The notes: generated by a model from the sequence alone, not told the origin. 64,000 nt of DNA from Neorhizobium galegae bv. officinalis (GCA_000985875.1 CCRI01000013.1:62001-126000); one strand, 5' to 3'. Shown: positions 26,598 to 36,308, counted from the first letter of the stretch. Numbers and translations: made by a program.

Positions 26598-26644
26598 CCT
26601 GTCCTTTGGTTCGCGGGTTTCACTCTAGTGTATAGGTCCCGGGA

Positions 26645-27970
26645 TCAGAAATCCGCCACCTTGCCCCAGGCGGAGGTTTGAAAACGTTTGGGATGATAGG
26701 GTAGCGGGTCGACGATCGGCGTGGCGCCGGTGACTATGTCGGCGATCAGGTGGCCGGCGCCGGGTCCGATACCAAAACCGTGACCGCTGAACCCCGCGGC
26801 CAGAATGAAGCCCGGAACATTCGCGACTTCGCCGATCGCCGGAACCCCGTCCGGGGTCGAATCGATATAGCCGGCCCAGCTCGCGGTGATGCGGCGCCCG
26901 CCGATCGCCGGCAGCAATTCGACGGCGCGCTCATAGGTCAGCTTGATCGTGCTCGCATCGACGGCCGGATCGAGGATGCGCATATGCTCCATTGGTGTCG
27001 GCCGGTCCAGCCGCCAGCGGGCCAGGCTTTCATGGCCGCTGCGCAGACCTTCGAGGCCGCCGGGCGACAGGCTGCGCCAGCGGCGCATGAACATCGGCAG
27101 GAACTGCGCCGCGAAACGCATGTTCTGGGCCGTCAGGTCGATGCGTCCGCGCCCGCTGATGGCGAGCGTGTGGCCACCGTCACCCCGCCGGGTTGCCGAG
27201 ACGCGGGCTGTGTGGAGCGCGTCCGGCAGGGTCCCGTCACCGGGACCGACGGAGAGAATGGAGGAGCGGGTCGAGGCCTGCGGGAAGCGAATACCGAGCT
27301 GGCGGCAGAAGGACGACGCCCAGGCACCGCCGGCCAGGATTGCCACCTTGGTTCGGATCGTGCCGCGTTCGGTTACGACGCCCGAGAGCCGACCGCCTTC
27401 CATCTCGATGCCGCGCGCTGCGCAGTTCTGGAGCACCGCCCCACCCAGTTTCACGATTGCGCGGGCGACCGCCGGGGCAGCATTGGCGGGGTCGGCCGTC
27501 CCGTCCGTCGGCGAGTACACCCCGCCTTTCCAGGTGCGGCGCGTCGCCTTGCCCCGTTCGGTTGCCTCGGCACTGTCGAGCATGTGGGTGGTGACACCCA
27601 CCGTACGGGCGAAATCCCGCCATCGGGCCCAGCCCGTCAGTTCTTCCTCGTCGTCACTGAGATAGAGGAGGCCGCAGCGCCGGAAGCCGGTATCCTCGCC
27701 GGTCTCGGCGGCAAAACGTTCCCACAGGTCGAGGCTTTTGGTCGCCATCGGAAGTTCGCGCGCGTCGCGGTTCTGTTGCCGGCACCAGCCCCAGTTGCGG
27801 CTCGATTGTTCGGCTCCGACGCGCCCCTTCTCGATGAGGGCGACCTTCAGGCCGCGTCCGGCGAGATAATAAGCCGTGAAGACGCCGACGATGCCGGCAC
27901 CGATGACCACCGCGTCGGCGGAAGGCGGCAGTCGGTCGTCGGTTTCGACGAGCGTGAGCGGTGCTGGCAT
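26645..27970 (-). CDS. FAD-dependent DAO-family oxidoreductase
   Basis: A DAO-fold flavoenzyme of 441 residues. FAD motif DAVVIGAGIVGVFTAYYLAG near residue 20, acidic EKG after strand two, then SSRNWGWCRQQNRD, a motif seen in this group of amino-acid/amine oxidases, and C-terminal AAGFSGHGFGIGPGAGHL. The ATG ending at 27970 has AGGAG eight bases upstream; the ATG at 27979 overlaps that site. It is divergent from an Lrp regulator and upstream of lysR. It may be an alternative catalytic subunit for the HcnA/HcnB-like pair or an independent oxidase acting on the ring-opened product. Confidence 0.9.
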   Translation of the reverse strand: MPAPLTLVETDDRLPPSADAVVIGAGIVGVFTAYYLAGRGLKVALIEKGRVGAEQSSRNWGWCRQQNRDARELPMATKSLDLWERFAAETGEDTGFRRCGLLYLSDDEEELTGWARWRDFARTVGVTTHMLDSAEATERGKATRRTWKGGVYSPTDGTADPANAAPAVARAIVKLGGAVLQNCAARGIEMEGGRLSGVVTERGTIRTKVAILAGGAWASSFCRQLGIRFPQASTRSSILSVGPGDGTLPDALHTARVSATRRGDGGHTLAISGRGRIDLTAQNMRFAAQFLPMFMRRWRSLSPGGLEGLRSGHESLARWRLDRPTPMEHMRILDPAVDASTIKLTYERAVELLPAIGGRRITASWAGYIDSTPDGVPAIGEVANVPGFILAAGFSGHGFGIGPGAGHLIADIVTGATPIVDPLPYHPKRFQTSAWGKVADF

Positions 27971-28203
27971 GATGATCATTCTCCTGGCACAACGGGTCGG
28001 TGCGCCAGCATAAGGGTGCAGCCCGCGTCGAGGTTACTGCACACGCCCCTTGAACCGCACAAGATTCCGCTGATCGCCGATGATGCAACTTATTGTGCTG
28101 GCTGTTCGTGCGCAGAATGGAATAGACAAGACAAGCCAATGCGTTAAAGTCGATCTCGAAAAATCTGCGGCATAAAATGCCGCTTCCCTTGGGAGGTGCC
28201 CTC

Positions 28204-28680
28204 GTGAAGCTCGATCGTATCGATATCAAGATCCTCTACGAGTTGCAGAAGAACGGCCGCATCACCAATGTCGAGCTAGCCGAACTGGTCAATCTTTCAC
28301 CCAGCCCCTGCCTGATGCGCGTCAAGAAGCTTCAGCAGGAAGGTTATATCGAGGGTTACTCGGCCCAGATCAACATCGGCAAACTCGGCCAGACATTGAC
28401 GGTCTTCACCGAGGTCACGCTCAAAAACCATCGGCAGATCGACTTCGCGCGTTTTCTGGCAGCCGTGGAAAAAGTCGACCAGGTGATCGAATGCCACCTG
28501 GTGTCGGGCGGGTACGACTATATGCTCAAATTCGTCACCGCCGGTATCGGCGAATATCAGACGATCATGGAACGGCTGACCGACATGGATATCGGCATCG
28601 ACAAATATTTCAGCTTCGTTGTCCTGAAGTCGCCGATCGTCAAAGCGCATATGCCGCTGATCAGCCTGTTCAAGGTATAG
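28204..28680 (+). CDS. Lrp/AsnC family transcriptional regulator
   Basis: A 158-residue Lrp-type regulator: N-terminal helix-turn-helix (LDRIDIKILYELQKNGRI, then VELAELVNLSPSPCLMRVKK) and a C-terminal RAM domain (HLVSGGYDYMLKFVT) that binds an amino acid. The GTG at 28204 is preceded by GGGAGG at seven bases; an in-frame ATG at 28177 sits before that site. It is divergent from the DAO gene at 27970, the common arrangement in which Lrp activates an amino-acid catabolic oxidase. Confidence 0.92.
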   Translation: MKLDRIDIKILYELQKNGRITNVELAELVNLSPSPCLMRVKKLQQEGYIEGYSAQINIGKLGQTLTVFTEVTLKNHRQIDFARFLAAVEKVDQVIECHLVSGGYDYMLKFVTAGIGEYQTIMERLTDMDIGIDKYFSFVVLKSPIVKAHMPLISLFKV

Positions 28681-28700
28681 CAGCGCATTGCCCATGGAAA

Positions 28701-28722
28701 TGAGACGGCGATTGCCGCCTCA
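28701..28722. terminator. Possible bidirectional hairpin between lrp and the ABC ATPase
   Basis: TGAGACGGC and GCCGCCTCA pair with one wobble around a four-base loop, in the convergent gap, touching the ATPase stop codon. There is no T-tract, so terminator function is uncertain. Confidence 0.35.
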
Positions 28723-30378
28723 GCCGTGCACATAGGTTTTGACGAGCTCCGGATCACGCTCCAGACGATCGAGCCAGCCCGGATCGAGCTTCGGCACGGA
28801 CGAGAACAGCAGCTTCGAATAGGGGTGCTGCGGGACCTTCGAGATAGCAGGCGTGATTTCCTCGACCTTGCGGCCGTTATACATCACGACGATCTCGTCG
28901 CAGATCGCTTCGACGACCGAGAGATCGTGGCTGATGAAGATGTAGGAGAGGGAAAGTTCCCGCTGCATTTCTTTGAGGAGATCGATGACCGCCGCCGCGA
29001 CGACGGTGTCGAGGGCAGAGGTGATCTCGTCGCAGACGATCAGTTTCGGCTCGGCGGCGAGCGCCCGGGCAAAATTGACGCGCTGTTTCTGACCGCCGGA
29101 AAGCTCGGCGGGGGTCCGGCTGCGAAGTGCCTTCGGCAGGCGGACCATGTCGAGAAGCGCGTCGATCCGGGCATCCCGGACCCTGCCTTTCATGCCGTGG
29201 TAGAATTTCAGCGGCCGTCCGAGAATTTCCTCGATCGTTTTCGCCGGATTGAGCGAGGTGTCCGCATGCTGGAAGACGATCTGTAATTCGCGCAACTGCT
29301 CCCGGCTTCTGTGCCGGGCGGAGCGGGCAAGTTCGCGCCCATCAAGGGTCAGTTGTCCGGCGGATGCCGGCAGGATGCCGGCAATCGAGCGCGCAAGCGT
29401 GGACTTGCCGCAGCCGGATTCCCCGATGATGCCGAGATTGCGGCCTCGTTCCAGGGAAAGGCTTGCCTCCTGCACGGCCTTGACGAGCGGCAGGCCGTCG
29501 GCCTGGACCGGACCGTACCCGGCGATCAGGCCGTTGACCTTCAGGAGCGGCGTGTGTCCCGGCGCTGCAACAACGACGCTTTCGCCGCGAGACTTCGGTT
29601 CAAAGGCCGAAAGCAGCTCGCGCGTATAAGGATGCTTGGCATCGGAGAGGATGTCGGCGGTGTTGCCGACTTCCTGCACATCGCCGCCACGCAGCACGAC
29701 GATGCGATCGGCAATCTGTGCGACGACCGCGAGATCGTGGGATACATAGACGCCGGCAATGCCGCTTTTCTTCATCACCGCCTTGAAGGCACGCAACACC
29801 TCGATCTGGGTGGTGACGTCGAGCGCGGTGGTCGGTTCGTCGAAAATGACGAGCTTCGGATCGGAGATAAGGGCCATCGCGGCGGCAAGACGCTGCAACT
29901 GTCCGCCGGAAACCTGGTGCGGGTAACGGTTGCCGATCTCCTCGGGATCGGGCAGCGAAAGCGACCTGAACAGGGAAATCGCCTTCTCCCTGGCCTGCGC
30001 TATCGGCATCAGCCGATGGATGCGCGTCACTTCGACGACCTGGTCGATGATGCGCTTCGACGGGTTGAAGGCGGCCGCGGCGGACTGCGGCACATAGGAG
30101 ACCTCGAGGCCGCGCACATGTGCGCGCTGACGCTCGCTGAGCGTCACCATGTCCTTGCCGGCCACTGTGACGCTGCCGCTCGTGATCCTGCATCCGGGGC
30201 GGGCATAACCCATGATCGTCAGTGCGATCGTCGTCTTTCCCGATCCGCTTTCGCCGATCAGGGCGACGATTTCGCCCGGCGCGACGTCAAGGTCGACGCC
30301 CTTGATGATCTCGATGCGGCGACCCGCATCGGTCGTTGCCTCTACCCTCAGATCGCGAATTTCAACGAGATTTTCCAT
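28720..30378 (-). CDS. Peptide-type ABC transporter ATPase, fused DppD-DppF form
   Basis: A 552-residue protein with two complete ABC cassettes in tandem, the fused form of the Dpp/Opp ATPases. Cassette 1: Walker A GESGSGKTT, signature VSGGQLQR, Walker B LVIFDEPTTALD. Cassette 2: GESGCGKST, LSGGQKQR, and LIVCDEITSALD with Ile where Pro is usual. Single fused ATPases are common in this transporter family in alphaproteobacteria. The start codon directly follows the stop of the permease gene, so the two are coupled. It drives the importer formed with the permeases at 30379-32174 and the binding protein at 32294. Confidence 0.93.
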   Translation of the reverse strand: MENLVEIRDLRVEATTDAGRRIEIIKGVDLDVAPGEIVALIGESGSGKTTIALTIMGYARPGCRITSGSVTVAGKDMVTLSERQRAHVRGLEVSYVPQSAAAAFNPSKRIIDQVVEVTRIHRLMPIAQAREKAISLFRSLSLPDPEEIGNRYPHQVSGGQLQRLAAAMALISDPKLVIFDEPTTALDVTTQIEVLRAFKAVMKKSGIAGVYVSHDLAVVAQIADRIVVLRGGDVQEVGNTADILSDAKHPYTRELLSAFEPKSRGESVVVAAPGHTPLLKVNGLIAGYGPVQADGLPLVKAVQEASLSLERGRNLGIIGESGCGKSTLARSIAGILPASAGQLTLDGRELARSARHRSREQLRELQIVFQHADTSLNPAKTIEEILGRPLKFYHGMKGRVRDARIDALLDMVRLPKALRSRTPAELSGGQKQRVNFARALAAEPKLIVCDEITSALDTVVAAAVIDLLKEMQRELSLSYIFISHDLSVVEAICDEIVVMYNGRKVEEITPAISKVPQHPYSKLLFSSVPKLDPGWLDRLERDPELVKTYVHG

Positions 30379-31221
30379 TCACCTGCTCCGATCGCGTATC
30401 TTCTTGGGCAAATTGTCGATCAGCAGATTGACGCTGATGGTGAGGCTCGCAATTGCCAGCGAAGGAACGATCACGGCAGGCGCCCCGAATGGCAGCCCAC
30501 CGATATTTTCGTGAACCAGCGCTCCCCAATCAGCATAGGGCGGCTGGACGCCGAGACCGAGGAAGGAAAGCCCGGAGAGAAGGAGGACGACAAACACGAA
30601 GCGGATGCCGAAATCGGCAAGCAGCGGCCCGGTGATATTTGGCAGGATTTCCGAAAAGACGACATAAGGAATGCCCTCGCCGCGGGTCCGGGCAACCGTG
30701 ATGTAATCCATCGTATTGATGTTTACGGCAAGCGACCGGGCGAACCGATAGGCGCCGGGCGTGTAGATCACGGCGAGCATGAGGATCAGAACGGGGAGCG
30801 ACGACCCGACTGCAGCAGCGACGACCAGACCTGAAAGCTTGCTCGGAATTGAGTTGAGGGCATCGAGCAGGCGGCTCAGTAGCGTGTCGAACCAGCCACC
30901 GATAACGGCGGCCGCCATGCCGAGCGCCGCACCGCTGAAACACGCGAGGCAGACAGCGGCAAGCGAGATGCCGACCGTATAGCGGGCGCCCATGATGATC
31001 CGCGAGAACATGTCCCGGCCCAGATAGTCGGAGCCGAGGAGCAGTTTGCTGCTGATCGGGCCGAAATAGTCCTCATCGATAATCTCGCCGACGGGATAGG
31101 GGATGATATGCGGCGCGAGAAGGGCGATCACCGCCCAGAAGAGAATGATCGTAAAGCCGATCATTCCAACCCAGCTGAAACGATAACTCACTCTGCGGTG
31201 CAGCGTCGTGGACGTGGTCAT
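30379..31221 (-). CDS. Peptide-type ABC permease DppC-like
   Basis: A 280-residue integral membrane permease. The N-terminal segment SWVGMIGFTIILFWAVIALLA is the first helix, followed by the family extracytoplasmic block HIIPYP and LLGSDYLGRDMFSRIIMGAR, which is the DppC/OppC hallmark. The EAA-like coupling loop is ARTRGEGIPYVVFSEILPN. The ATG ending at 31221 is chosen because the family has a short basic N-terminus there; the longer frame overlaps DppB. It begins two bases after the DppB stop. Confidence 0.92.
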   Translation of the reverse strand: MTTSTTLHRRVSYRFSWVGMIGFTIILFWAVIALLAPHIIPYPVGEIIDEDYFGPISSKLLLGSDYLGRDMFSRIIMGARYTVGISLAAVCLACFSGAALGMAAAVIGGWFDTLLSRLLDALNSIPSKLSGLVVAAAVGSSLPVLILMLAVIYTPGAYRFARSLAVNINTMDYITVARTRGEGIPYVVFSEILPNITGPLLADFGIRFVFVVLLLSGLSFLGLGVQPPYADWGALVHENIGGLPFGAPAVIVPSLAIASLTISVNLLIDNLPKKIRDRSR

Positions 31222-31223
31222 GG

Positions 31224-32174
31224 TCAGCGCACCCTCGGATTGGCCAGGATTGCAACAATGTCGGCGAACGTGATGAGTGTGAGGTAGCCGACACAGAAAA
31301 TGATGGCGCAGGATTGAATGAGCGGGAGATCCCGGGTGGAAACGCCATCGACCATCAGCTTTGCGACGCCGGGGTAGTTGAAGATCGTCTCGACGATGAT
31401 GACGCCGCCGACCAGATAGGAGAGCGCAAGCGCGATCGCATTGGCGATCGGGCCGACCGCGTTCGGCAATGCATGCAGCAGGACCGCCCGCCAGCGCGAC
31501 GCGCCTTTGAGGATCGCGGCCTCCACATAGGGCGTGTTGATCGTATCGATGACGGCGGCGCGGGTCATGCGGATCATCTGGGCCGAAACGACGAAGGTGA
31601 GCGTGATGACCGGCATGGCGTAGATCCTCAGCACCTGCCAGAAGGACGTGACGTCGTTCGCAAACGAAAGCGCCGGCAGCCATTTGAGATAGACGGAAAA
31701 CAACAGCACGGCCGAGGTCGCGATCATGAACTCAGGCACCGAGATGATGCCGATCGTCAGGACTGTGACGACGCGGTCGTAGACGGAGCCACGAAACATG
31801 GCGGCCGTGATGCCAAGCGTCAGCGACAGGGGAACCGCAAAAAGCGTGACGATGCCGGCAAGGCGCATCGTGTTGACGAACCGTGCCCCGATCAGATCTG
31901 CGACCGGTACGTTGTTGACATAGGATATCCCCAGATCTCCCTGCAGCAGGCCGAAGAGCCATCGCCCGAAACGGAGGAGGGCGGGTTCGTCGAGATGCAT
32001 CGCGGCCCTGAGGCCGGCAACGGCTTCCGGCGTCGCGGCCTGGCCGAGCAGGATCGTGGCGGTATCGCCGGGCAGCATTGCCGTTGCGAAAAAGACCGCG
32101 AAGGACACGATCAGCAGCGTCAGCGCGGAACTGCCGAGCCGGTTCGCGATAAGTCCAAGGACATAGGTGCGCAA
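31224..32174 (-). CDS. Peptide-type ABC permease DppB-like
   Basis: An approximately 316-residue permease and partner of the DppC-like protein. First helix RLGSSALTLLIVSFAVFFAT followed by the family MLPGD; the coupling loop is EAAILKGASRWRAVLLHALPN. I favour the TTG at 32172-32174, preceded by AAGGAAA, because translation from it starts right before helix one as in the family. The nearest ATG, ending at 32216, has no ribosome-binding site but cannot be excluded. The gene lies downstream of the binding protein and is tightly linked to DppC. Confidence 0.88.
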   Translation of the reverse strand: MRTYVLGLIANRLGSSALTLLIVSFAVFFATAMLPGDTATILLGQAATPEAVAGLRAAMHLDEPALLRFGRWLFGLLQGDLGISYVNNVPVADLIGARFVNTMRLAGIVTLFAVPLSLTLGITAAMFRGSVYDRVVTVLTIGIISVPEFMIATSAVLLFSVYLKWLPALSFANDVTSFWQVLRIYAMPVITLTFVVSAQMIRMTRAAVIDTINTPYVEAAILKGASRWRAVLLHALPNAVGPIANAIALALSYLVGGVIIVETIFNYPGVAKLMVDGVSTRDLPLIQSCAIIFCVGYLTLITFADIVAILANPRVR

Positions 32175-32293
32175 AAGGGTTTCCTTGCCTGAAAAGTTCG
32201 AGATAGCCGGCACCATCCGGGCACGAGCCGGGACAGGCCTGTCAGGCGCAACCACGGCGGCAGGAGAAGCTCCCCTGCCGCCAGGGATCAGCT

Positions 32294-33904
32294 TCAGGCG
32301 TCGAGCCAGACATATTCGGCAAAGGCATAACCCATCATGCCGCCGAGCGGGTTGGCTTCAAGGCCCTTCAATTTCGCCGAGATCGCATCCACGTTCGAAA
32401 TGTAGACCGGGATGACCGTTCCGGCTTCCTCGGAAATCATCACCTGCATCTGGCCATAGATTTCCTTGCGCTTGGTGTCGTCGAGAAGACCACGCGCCTC
32501 GACGAGCATACTATCGAATTTCGCCGACTTGTACTGGCTTTCATTCCACGGTGCGTTGGAGGCGTAGAGAAGCGAAAACAGGATGTCGGGCGTCGGCCGC
32601 GGGTTGATATTGCCGAAGTGAACCGGCGCCTTCAGCCAGTAATTCGACCAGTAGCCGTCGGAAGGAACGCGCTGAACGTCGAACTTCATGCCGATCTCGG
32701 AGCCGGACTGCTGGACGATCGTCGCCATTTCAACCGCCGAGGTCGCCGCTTCCGACGTGATCATCGGGATGGACTGGCCGATCAGGCCGGCCTTCTGGAA
32801 ATGGAACTTTGCCTTGTCCGGATCGTAGGCTTTCGGCTTCAGGTCCGCATTGTGATAGACGCTGGCCGGAGAGACCGGCTGGTCGTTTGCGATTTCGGCG
32901 AGACCGCGCAAGACGGATTTCTGAATCTGCTGGCGGTTGATCAGATATTTCATGCCGGCAGCGAAATCGGCCTTGTCGCCGGGAGCGAGATCGAGACGGA
33001 TGTTGAGGTCGGTATAGTTGCCCGACGTGGTCTGCGACAGCACGAAACCGGGCTGGCTTTCCACCAGCTTCATCGAGCGCGGCTTGATAGACGCCGCGAG
33101 ATGGATGTCCCCCGAAATAAGGGCGTTGACGCGGGCGTTGTCGTCGCTGATGGCGAAGAACTCGAACGAGTCCACATTGGGGCCGCCAGCCTTGAAGTAG
33201 TTGGGGTTCTTGGTGAAGATCGATTTGACGCCCGGCTGGAAGGTTTCCATCTTGAACGCGCCGGTACCGATGCCCTTCGAAAAGTCGGTCGTCCCGTCCT
33301 GCACGATCATGAAATGGTGCTGCGACAGGATGGTCGGCAAGTCTGCATTCGGATTGGCCAGGGTGATCTCGACCGTCAGCGAATCGATGTCCTTGACGTC
33401 GGTGATCTGCTTGGCGATCGCGTTGACCTTGGAGCCGACGGCAGGATCGAGATGCCGCTTCAGCGAAAAGACCACGTCTTTCGACGACAGCGACTTGCCG
33501 TCGTGGAAGGTGACGCCGGAGCGAAGCTTGACGGTCCAGACCTTGGCGTCTCCGCTCTTGATGCTTTCGGCGAGTTCCATCTGAACGGTGCCGCCCTTAT
33601 CGAGGAAGGTCAGGCGGTTGTAGATTGCGCAACAACGGACGTAGTCGGTCGACAACGACGCCTTGGCCGGGTCGAGCGTATCGGCGGTCGACGACGACCA
33701 GCCGGCTGCCTTCAAATGCCCGCCCGACTTCGGGGTGGCAGCCGCCGCGCTGGAAGCCCGACCGAGGATCAGGCCACCTGCGGAAAGCGCGACGCCACCG
33801 GCCAACATCATCGTCAGCAGTTCGCGGCGGCTTGCGCCCCGGCGGATGGCGTTCTCGATCATGGCGTCGTCCGACGCCGTCCAGTTCGTGATCTTGTCGT
33901 TCAT
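32294..33904 (-). CDS. ABC transporter substrate-binding protein, family 5 (Tat signal)
   Basis: A 536-residue periplasmic binding protein of the peptide/opine family. The N-terminus carries a twin-arginine-type signal: ASRRELLTMMLAGGVALSAGG, with cleavage likely near SSAAAA, so it is probably exported folded. Family block in the mature part: VTFHDGKSLSSKDVVFSLKR. The ATG ending at 33904 has AGGGGA six bases upstream. It is the first transporter gene after the HAD hydrolase (76-bp gap). The adjacent amine-catabolism genes suggest a cationic or amide-containing ligand rather than ordinary dipeptides. Confidence 0.93.
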   Translation of the reverse strand: MNDKITNWTASDDAMIENAIRRGASRRELLTMMLAGGVALSAGGLILGRASSAAAATPKSGGHLKAAGWSSSTADTLDPAKASLSTDYVRCCAIYNRLTFLDKGGTVQMELAESIKSGDAKVWTVKLRSGVTFHDGKSLSSKDVVFSLKRHLDPAVGSKVNAIAKQITDVKDIDSLTVEITLANPNADLPTILSQHHFMIVQDGTTDFSKGIGTGAFKMETFQPGVKSIFTKNPNYFKAGGPNVDSFEFFAISDDNARVNALISGDIHLAASIKPRSMKLVESQPGFVLSQTTSGNYTDLNIRLDLAPGDKADFAAGMKYLINRQQIQKSVLRGLAEIANDQPVSPASVYHNADLKPKAYDPDKAKFHFQKAGLIGQSIPMITSEAATSAVEMATIVQQSGSEIGMKFDVQRVPSDGYWSNYWLKAPVHFGNINPRPTPDILFSLLYASNAPWNESQYKSAKFDSMLVEARGLLDDTKRKEIYGQMQVMISEEAGTVIPVYISNVDAISAKLKGLEANPLGGMMGYAFAEYVWLDA

Positions 33905-33980
33905 GTCATTCCCCTTTTCGCTGGTTGGCGGGCAACCATCTTCCGTGGTTTGGCCCGATGCTTGAAAATCGTGAATTCCG

Positions 33981-34703
33981 TCAGTTGCCGTGCGCGGCCC
34001 TCGCAGCTTCGGCCAATCCGGCCATGGATGTGAAATGATAGTCGGGTTCGGTGAACTGCGACGGTTCGATCGTGCCGCCGTAGCCCGGCTGCGCATGTCG
34101 ACGCTGGATCCAGCAATTCGTCATGCCGAGATCGCGGGAAACGCCGATGTCGTGATACTGGCTCTGGGCGACATGAAGGATGTCGCTCTTGTCGCCCCCA
34201 TCCTTGGCAACGAAGTCGAACACCTGGTGGAAGAAGGCCGGATCGGGCTTTTCCGTACCGGTGTCGTCGGCGGTGAAAGCCGCATAAAACGGATTGCCGA
34301 GCGCCGCTGCGAAATAGTCAAAAGCCCAGCGGCGCGCATTGGTCATGGCGATCAGGCGATAATTCTTGCCAAGCTCCGCCATCGCAGCGGCACTGTCGGG
34401 GAAAGCCTTCCAGGTCTTGGCGGAATCCCGCAGGCGAATGCCACAGATCTCCTCGGCCGGCAGTCCGAGCTTCGGCGCAATCGCAAGATAGACGCGCACC
34501 AGGTCGTCGGGAAAAAGATCTGCATCTCCGAAATACCGGGCGGCGCGATACAGGGAAAGCGCCTCTTCGCTGTCGATGGCGACATTGGCTTCGGCGGCGA
34601 TGCCCTGCAGGCAAGACGTCAGACCGCTCTCGAAATCGATGAGCGTGCCGACCACGTCGAAGGTCATGTACTTGAATTCCGGAAGAGCTTTCGTCAATTC
34701 CAT
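33981..34703 (-). CDS. HAD-superfamily hydrolase (haloacid dehalogenase type II-like)
   Basis: A 240-residue HAD hydrolase. Nucleophile Asp in FDVVGTLIDF, motif II in AMTNARRWAF, Lys in DTGTEKPDPAFF, and the final acidic motif in QYHDIGVSRDLGMTN. The pattern is that of 2-haloacid dehalogenase type II, but many such proteins are phosphatases, so the reaction is open. ATG 34703 has GGGGAT in front. It is the first gene of the minus-strand transport operon. A second HAD protein of the same type is at 37485, on the other side of the aminotransferase, divergently transcribed. Confidence 0.9.
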   Translation of the reverse strand: MELTKALPEFKYMTFDVVGTLIDFESGLTSCLQGIAAEANVAIDSEEALSLYRAARYFGDADLFPDDLVRVYLAIAPKLGLPAEEICGIRLRDSAKTWKAFPDSAAAMAELGKNYRLIAMTNARRWAFDYFAAALGNPFYAAFTADDTGTEKPDPAFFHQVFDFVAKDGGDKSDILHVAQSQYHDIGVSRDLGMTNCWIQRRHAQPGYGGTIEPSQFTEPDYHFTSMAGLAEAARAAHGN

Positions 34704-34884
34704 ATCCCCAGTTGATGCTGCTGGCAGAACGCCGTCTGCGAAAGAATATGCTGTTCCCGACCTGGACTTTTTTCTATCAAAAATCCCGGATTTTAGGGGC
34801 TTCAAGGCCCTCGTTAGCTACAATAGTGACAGTTCGACGGAACGGTTTTCGCCGAATCGATAGGGCCGCTCGGCACAAAATTTC

Positions 34885-34921
34885 GAAAACGGGCTGCCGA
34901 CGATATTTCGGCCGGCAGCCC
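34885..34921 (-). terminator. Terminator after the aminotransferase gene
   Basis: Perfect 9-bp stem, GGGCTGCCG (34891-34899) with CGGCAGCCC (34913-34921), followed on the minus strand by GTTTTC. It lies ten bases past the aminotransferase stop. Confidence 0.65.
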
Positions 34922-34931
34922 CAAGGCCGGG

Positions 34932-36308
34932 TCAACCCTTCACCGCGCGCCGGACATCGGGATCTTCCAGGGTCTGATCCAGTGTCTTTGCGGTGCGTTC
35001 GATGATCGCGTCGATATCCGCCTCCGTGCAGCAGAGCGGCGGGGCATATCCGATGACGCCGTTGGCAAAGGCCCGGATCACCAGGCCATTGTCCCAGGCG
35101 CGGTCGAATACCCGGCGGGCCGGCGCGGCCTCGGCCGGAAGCGGCGTCTTGGCGGCCTTGTCGGTCACCAGCTCGATGGCCGCCAGCATGCCGCGACCCC
35201 GGACATCGCCGACCAATGGGTGGGACTTCAGGCTTTCGAGACCTGCCATAAGCCGCGCGCCGGCCTTGATGCCGTTTTCGAGCAGCCCGCCCTCGTAGAG
35301 CCTCAGCACTTCCAGACCCACGGCCGCGCTGACCGGGTGGGCCGAATAGGTGTAACCGTGCCCGACCGCCGAGGCACCGGCGCCATCGGCGATCACCTGG
35401 TAGACATGATCCGCCATGAGAACGGCACCCATCGGAACATAACCCGAGGTCAGGCCCTTCGCCGTCGTCATGAAATCGGGGACGATGTCGTCCTCGCTGC
35501 AGGCAAACAGCGGTCCGGTGCGGCCGAAGCCGGTAATCACCTCGTCGGCGACGAACAGGATGCCGTATTCCTTGCAGAGGTTGCGGATCGCCTTCATCCA
35601 GCCCCTGGGCGGAACGATGACGCCGCCGGAACCCTGGATCGGCTCTGCATAGAAGGCTGCCACGCGATCGGCGCCGACCGCCTCGATCTTCGCCTTCAAC
35701 GCGGCAAGCGAGGCTTCGATGATCGATTTTGCGTCCTCGCCGACCGGGTTGCGATACGGATAAGGCGACGGAATCTTGTGCTGCCAGTCGAAGGGAATGC
35801 CGAAGCCCGCATGGAAGTTCGGCAGTGCCGTCAGGCCGGCGCCGACCGTGGAGGAACCATGATAACCCTGCTCGATCGAGATGAACTGATCGCGCTGTGG
35901 CTGCCCCTTGGCAATCCAGTAATAACGGATGAAGCGGATCGTGCTGTCGACGGCGTCCGAGCCGCCAAGCGTAAAGTAGACATGATCGAGATCGCCCGGC
36001 GCCCGTTCGGCAAGCTCGGCGGCAAGCCGGATGGCCGGCTCGGAACCGAGGCCGAAATAGGCGGTCGCGTAGGGGAGCTCCCGCATCTGACGGGCCGCAG
36101 CCTCGACGATCGACTCATGCCCGTAACCGGCATTGACGCACCAGAGGCCGGCAAAGCCGTCGATCAGCTGGTGCCCTTGCGCGTCGGTGACCGTCGCGCC
36201 CTTGCCCGAGGCAAGCACCCGCACGCCCTGCTTTTCATGGCTGCGATAGGACGCGACGGGATGGACGAGGTGGGCGCGATCGAGTTCGATGAGGGAATTG
36301 CTGAGCAT
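34932..36308 (-). CDS. Class III (omega) PLP-dependent aminotransferase
   Basis: A 458-residue fold-type I class III aminotransferase that moves an amino group from an omega-amine such as putrescine, GABA or beta-alanine to pyruvate or another keto acid. Seen: the N-terminal substrate-gate region VHPVASY, GSDAVDSTIRFIRYYW, the PLP-phosphate loop QGYHGSSTVGA, FVADEVITGFGRTG with the PLP-pyridine Asp, and the catalytic Lys in TTAKGLTSGYVPMG. The QGYHGS and FGRTG features are of the amine:pyruvate type. The ATG ending at 36308 follows the GNAT stop by 13 bp, so the two are one operon. Neighbouring amine oxidase and semialdehyde dehydrogenases support a polyamine or amino-acid role. Confidence 0.93.
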   Translation of the reverse strand: MLSNSLIELDRAHLVHPVASYRSHEKQGVRVLASGKGATVTDAQGHQLIDGFAGLWCVNAGYGHESIVEAAARQMRELPYATAYFGLGSEPAIRLAAELAERAPGDLDHVYFTLGGSDAVDSTIRFIRYYWIAKGQPQRDQFISIEQGYHGSSTVGAGLTALPNFHAGFGIPFDWQHKIPSPYPYRNPVGEDAKSIIEASLAALKAKIEAVGADRVAAFYAEPIQGSGGVIVPPRGWMKAIRNLCKEYGILFVADEVITGFGRTGPLFACSEDDIVPDFMTTAKGLTSGYVPMGAVLMADHVYQVIADGAGASAVGHGYTYSAHPVSAAVGLEVLRLYEGGLLENGIKAGARLMAGLESLKSHPLVGDVRGRGMLAAIELVTDKAAKTPLPAEAAPARRVFDRAWDNGLVIRAFANGVIGYAPPLCCTEADIDAIIERTAKTLDQTLEDPDVRRAVKG

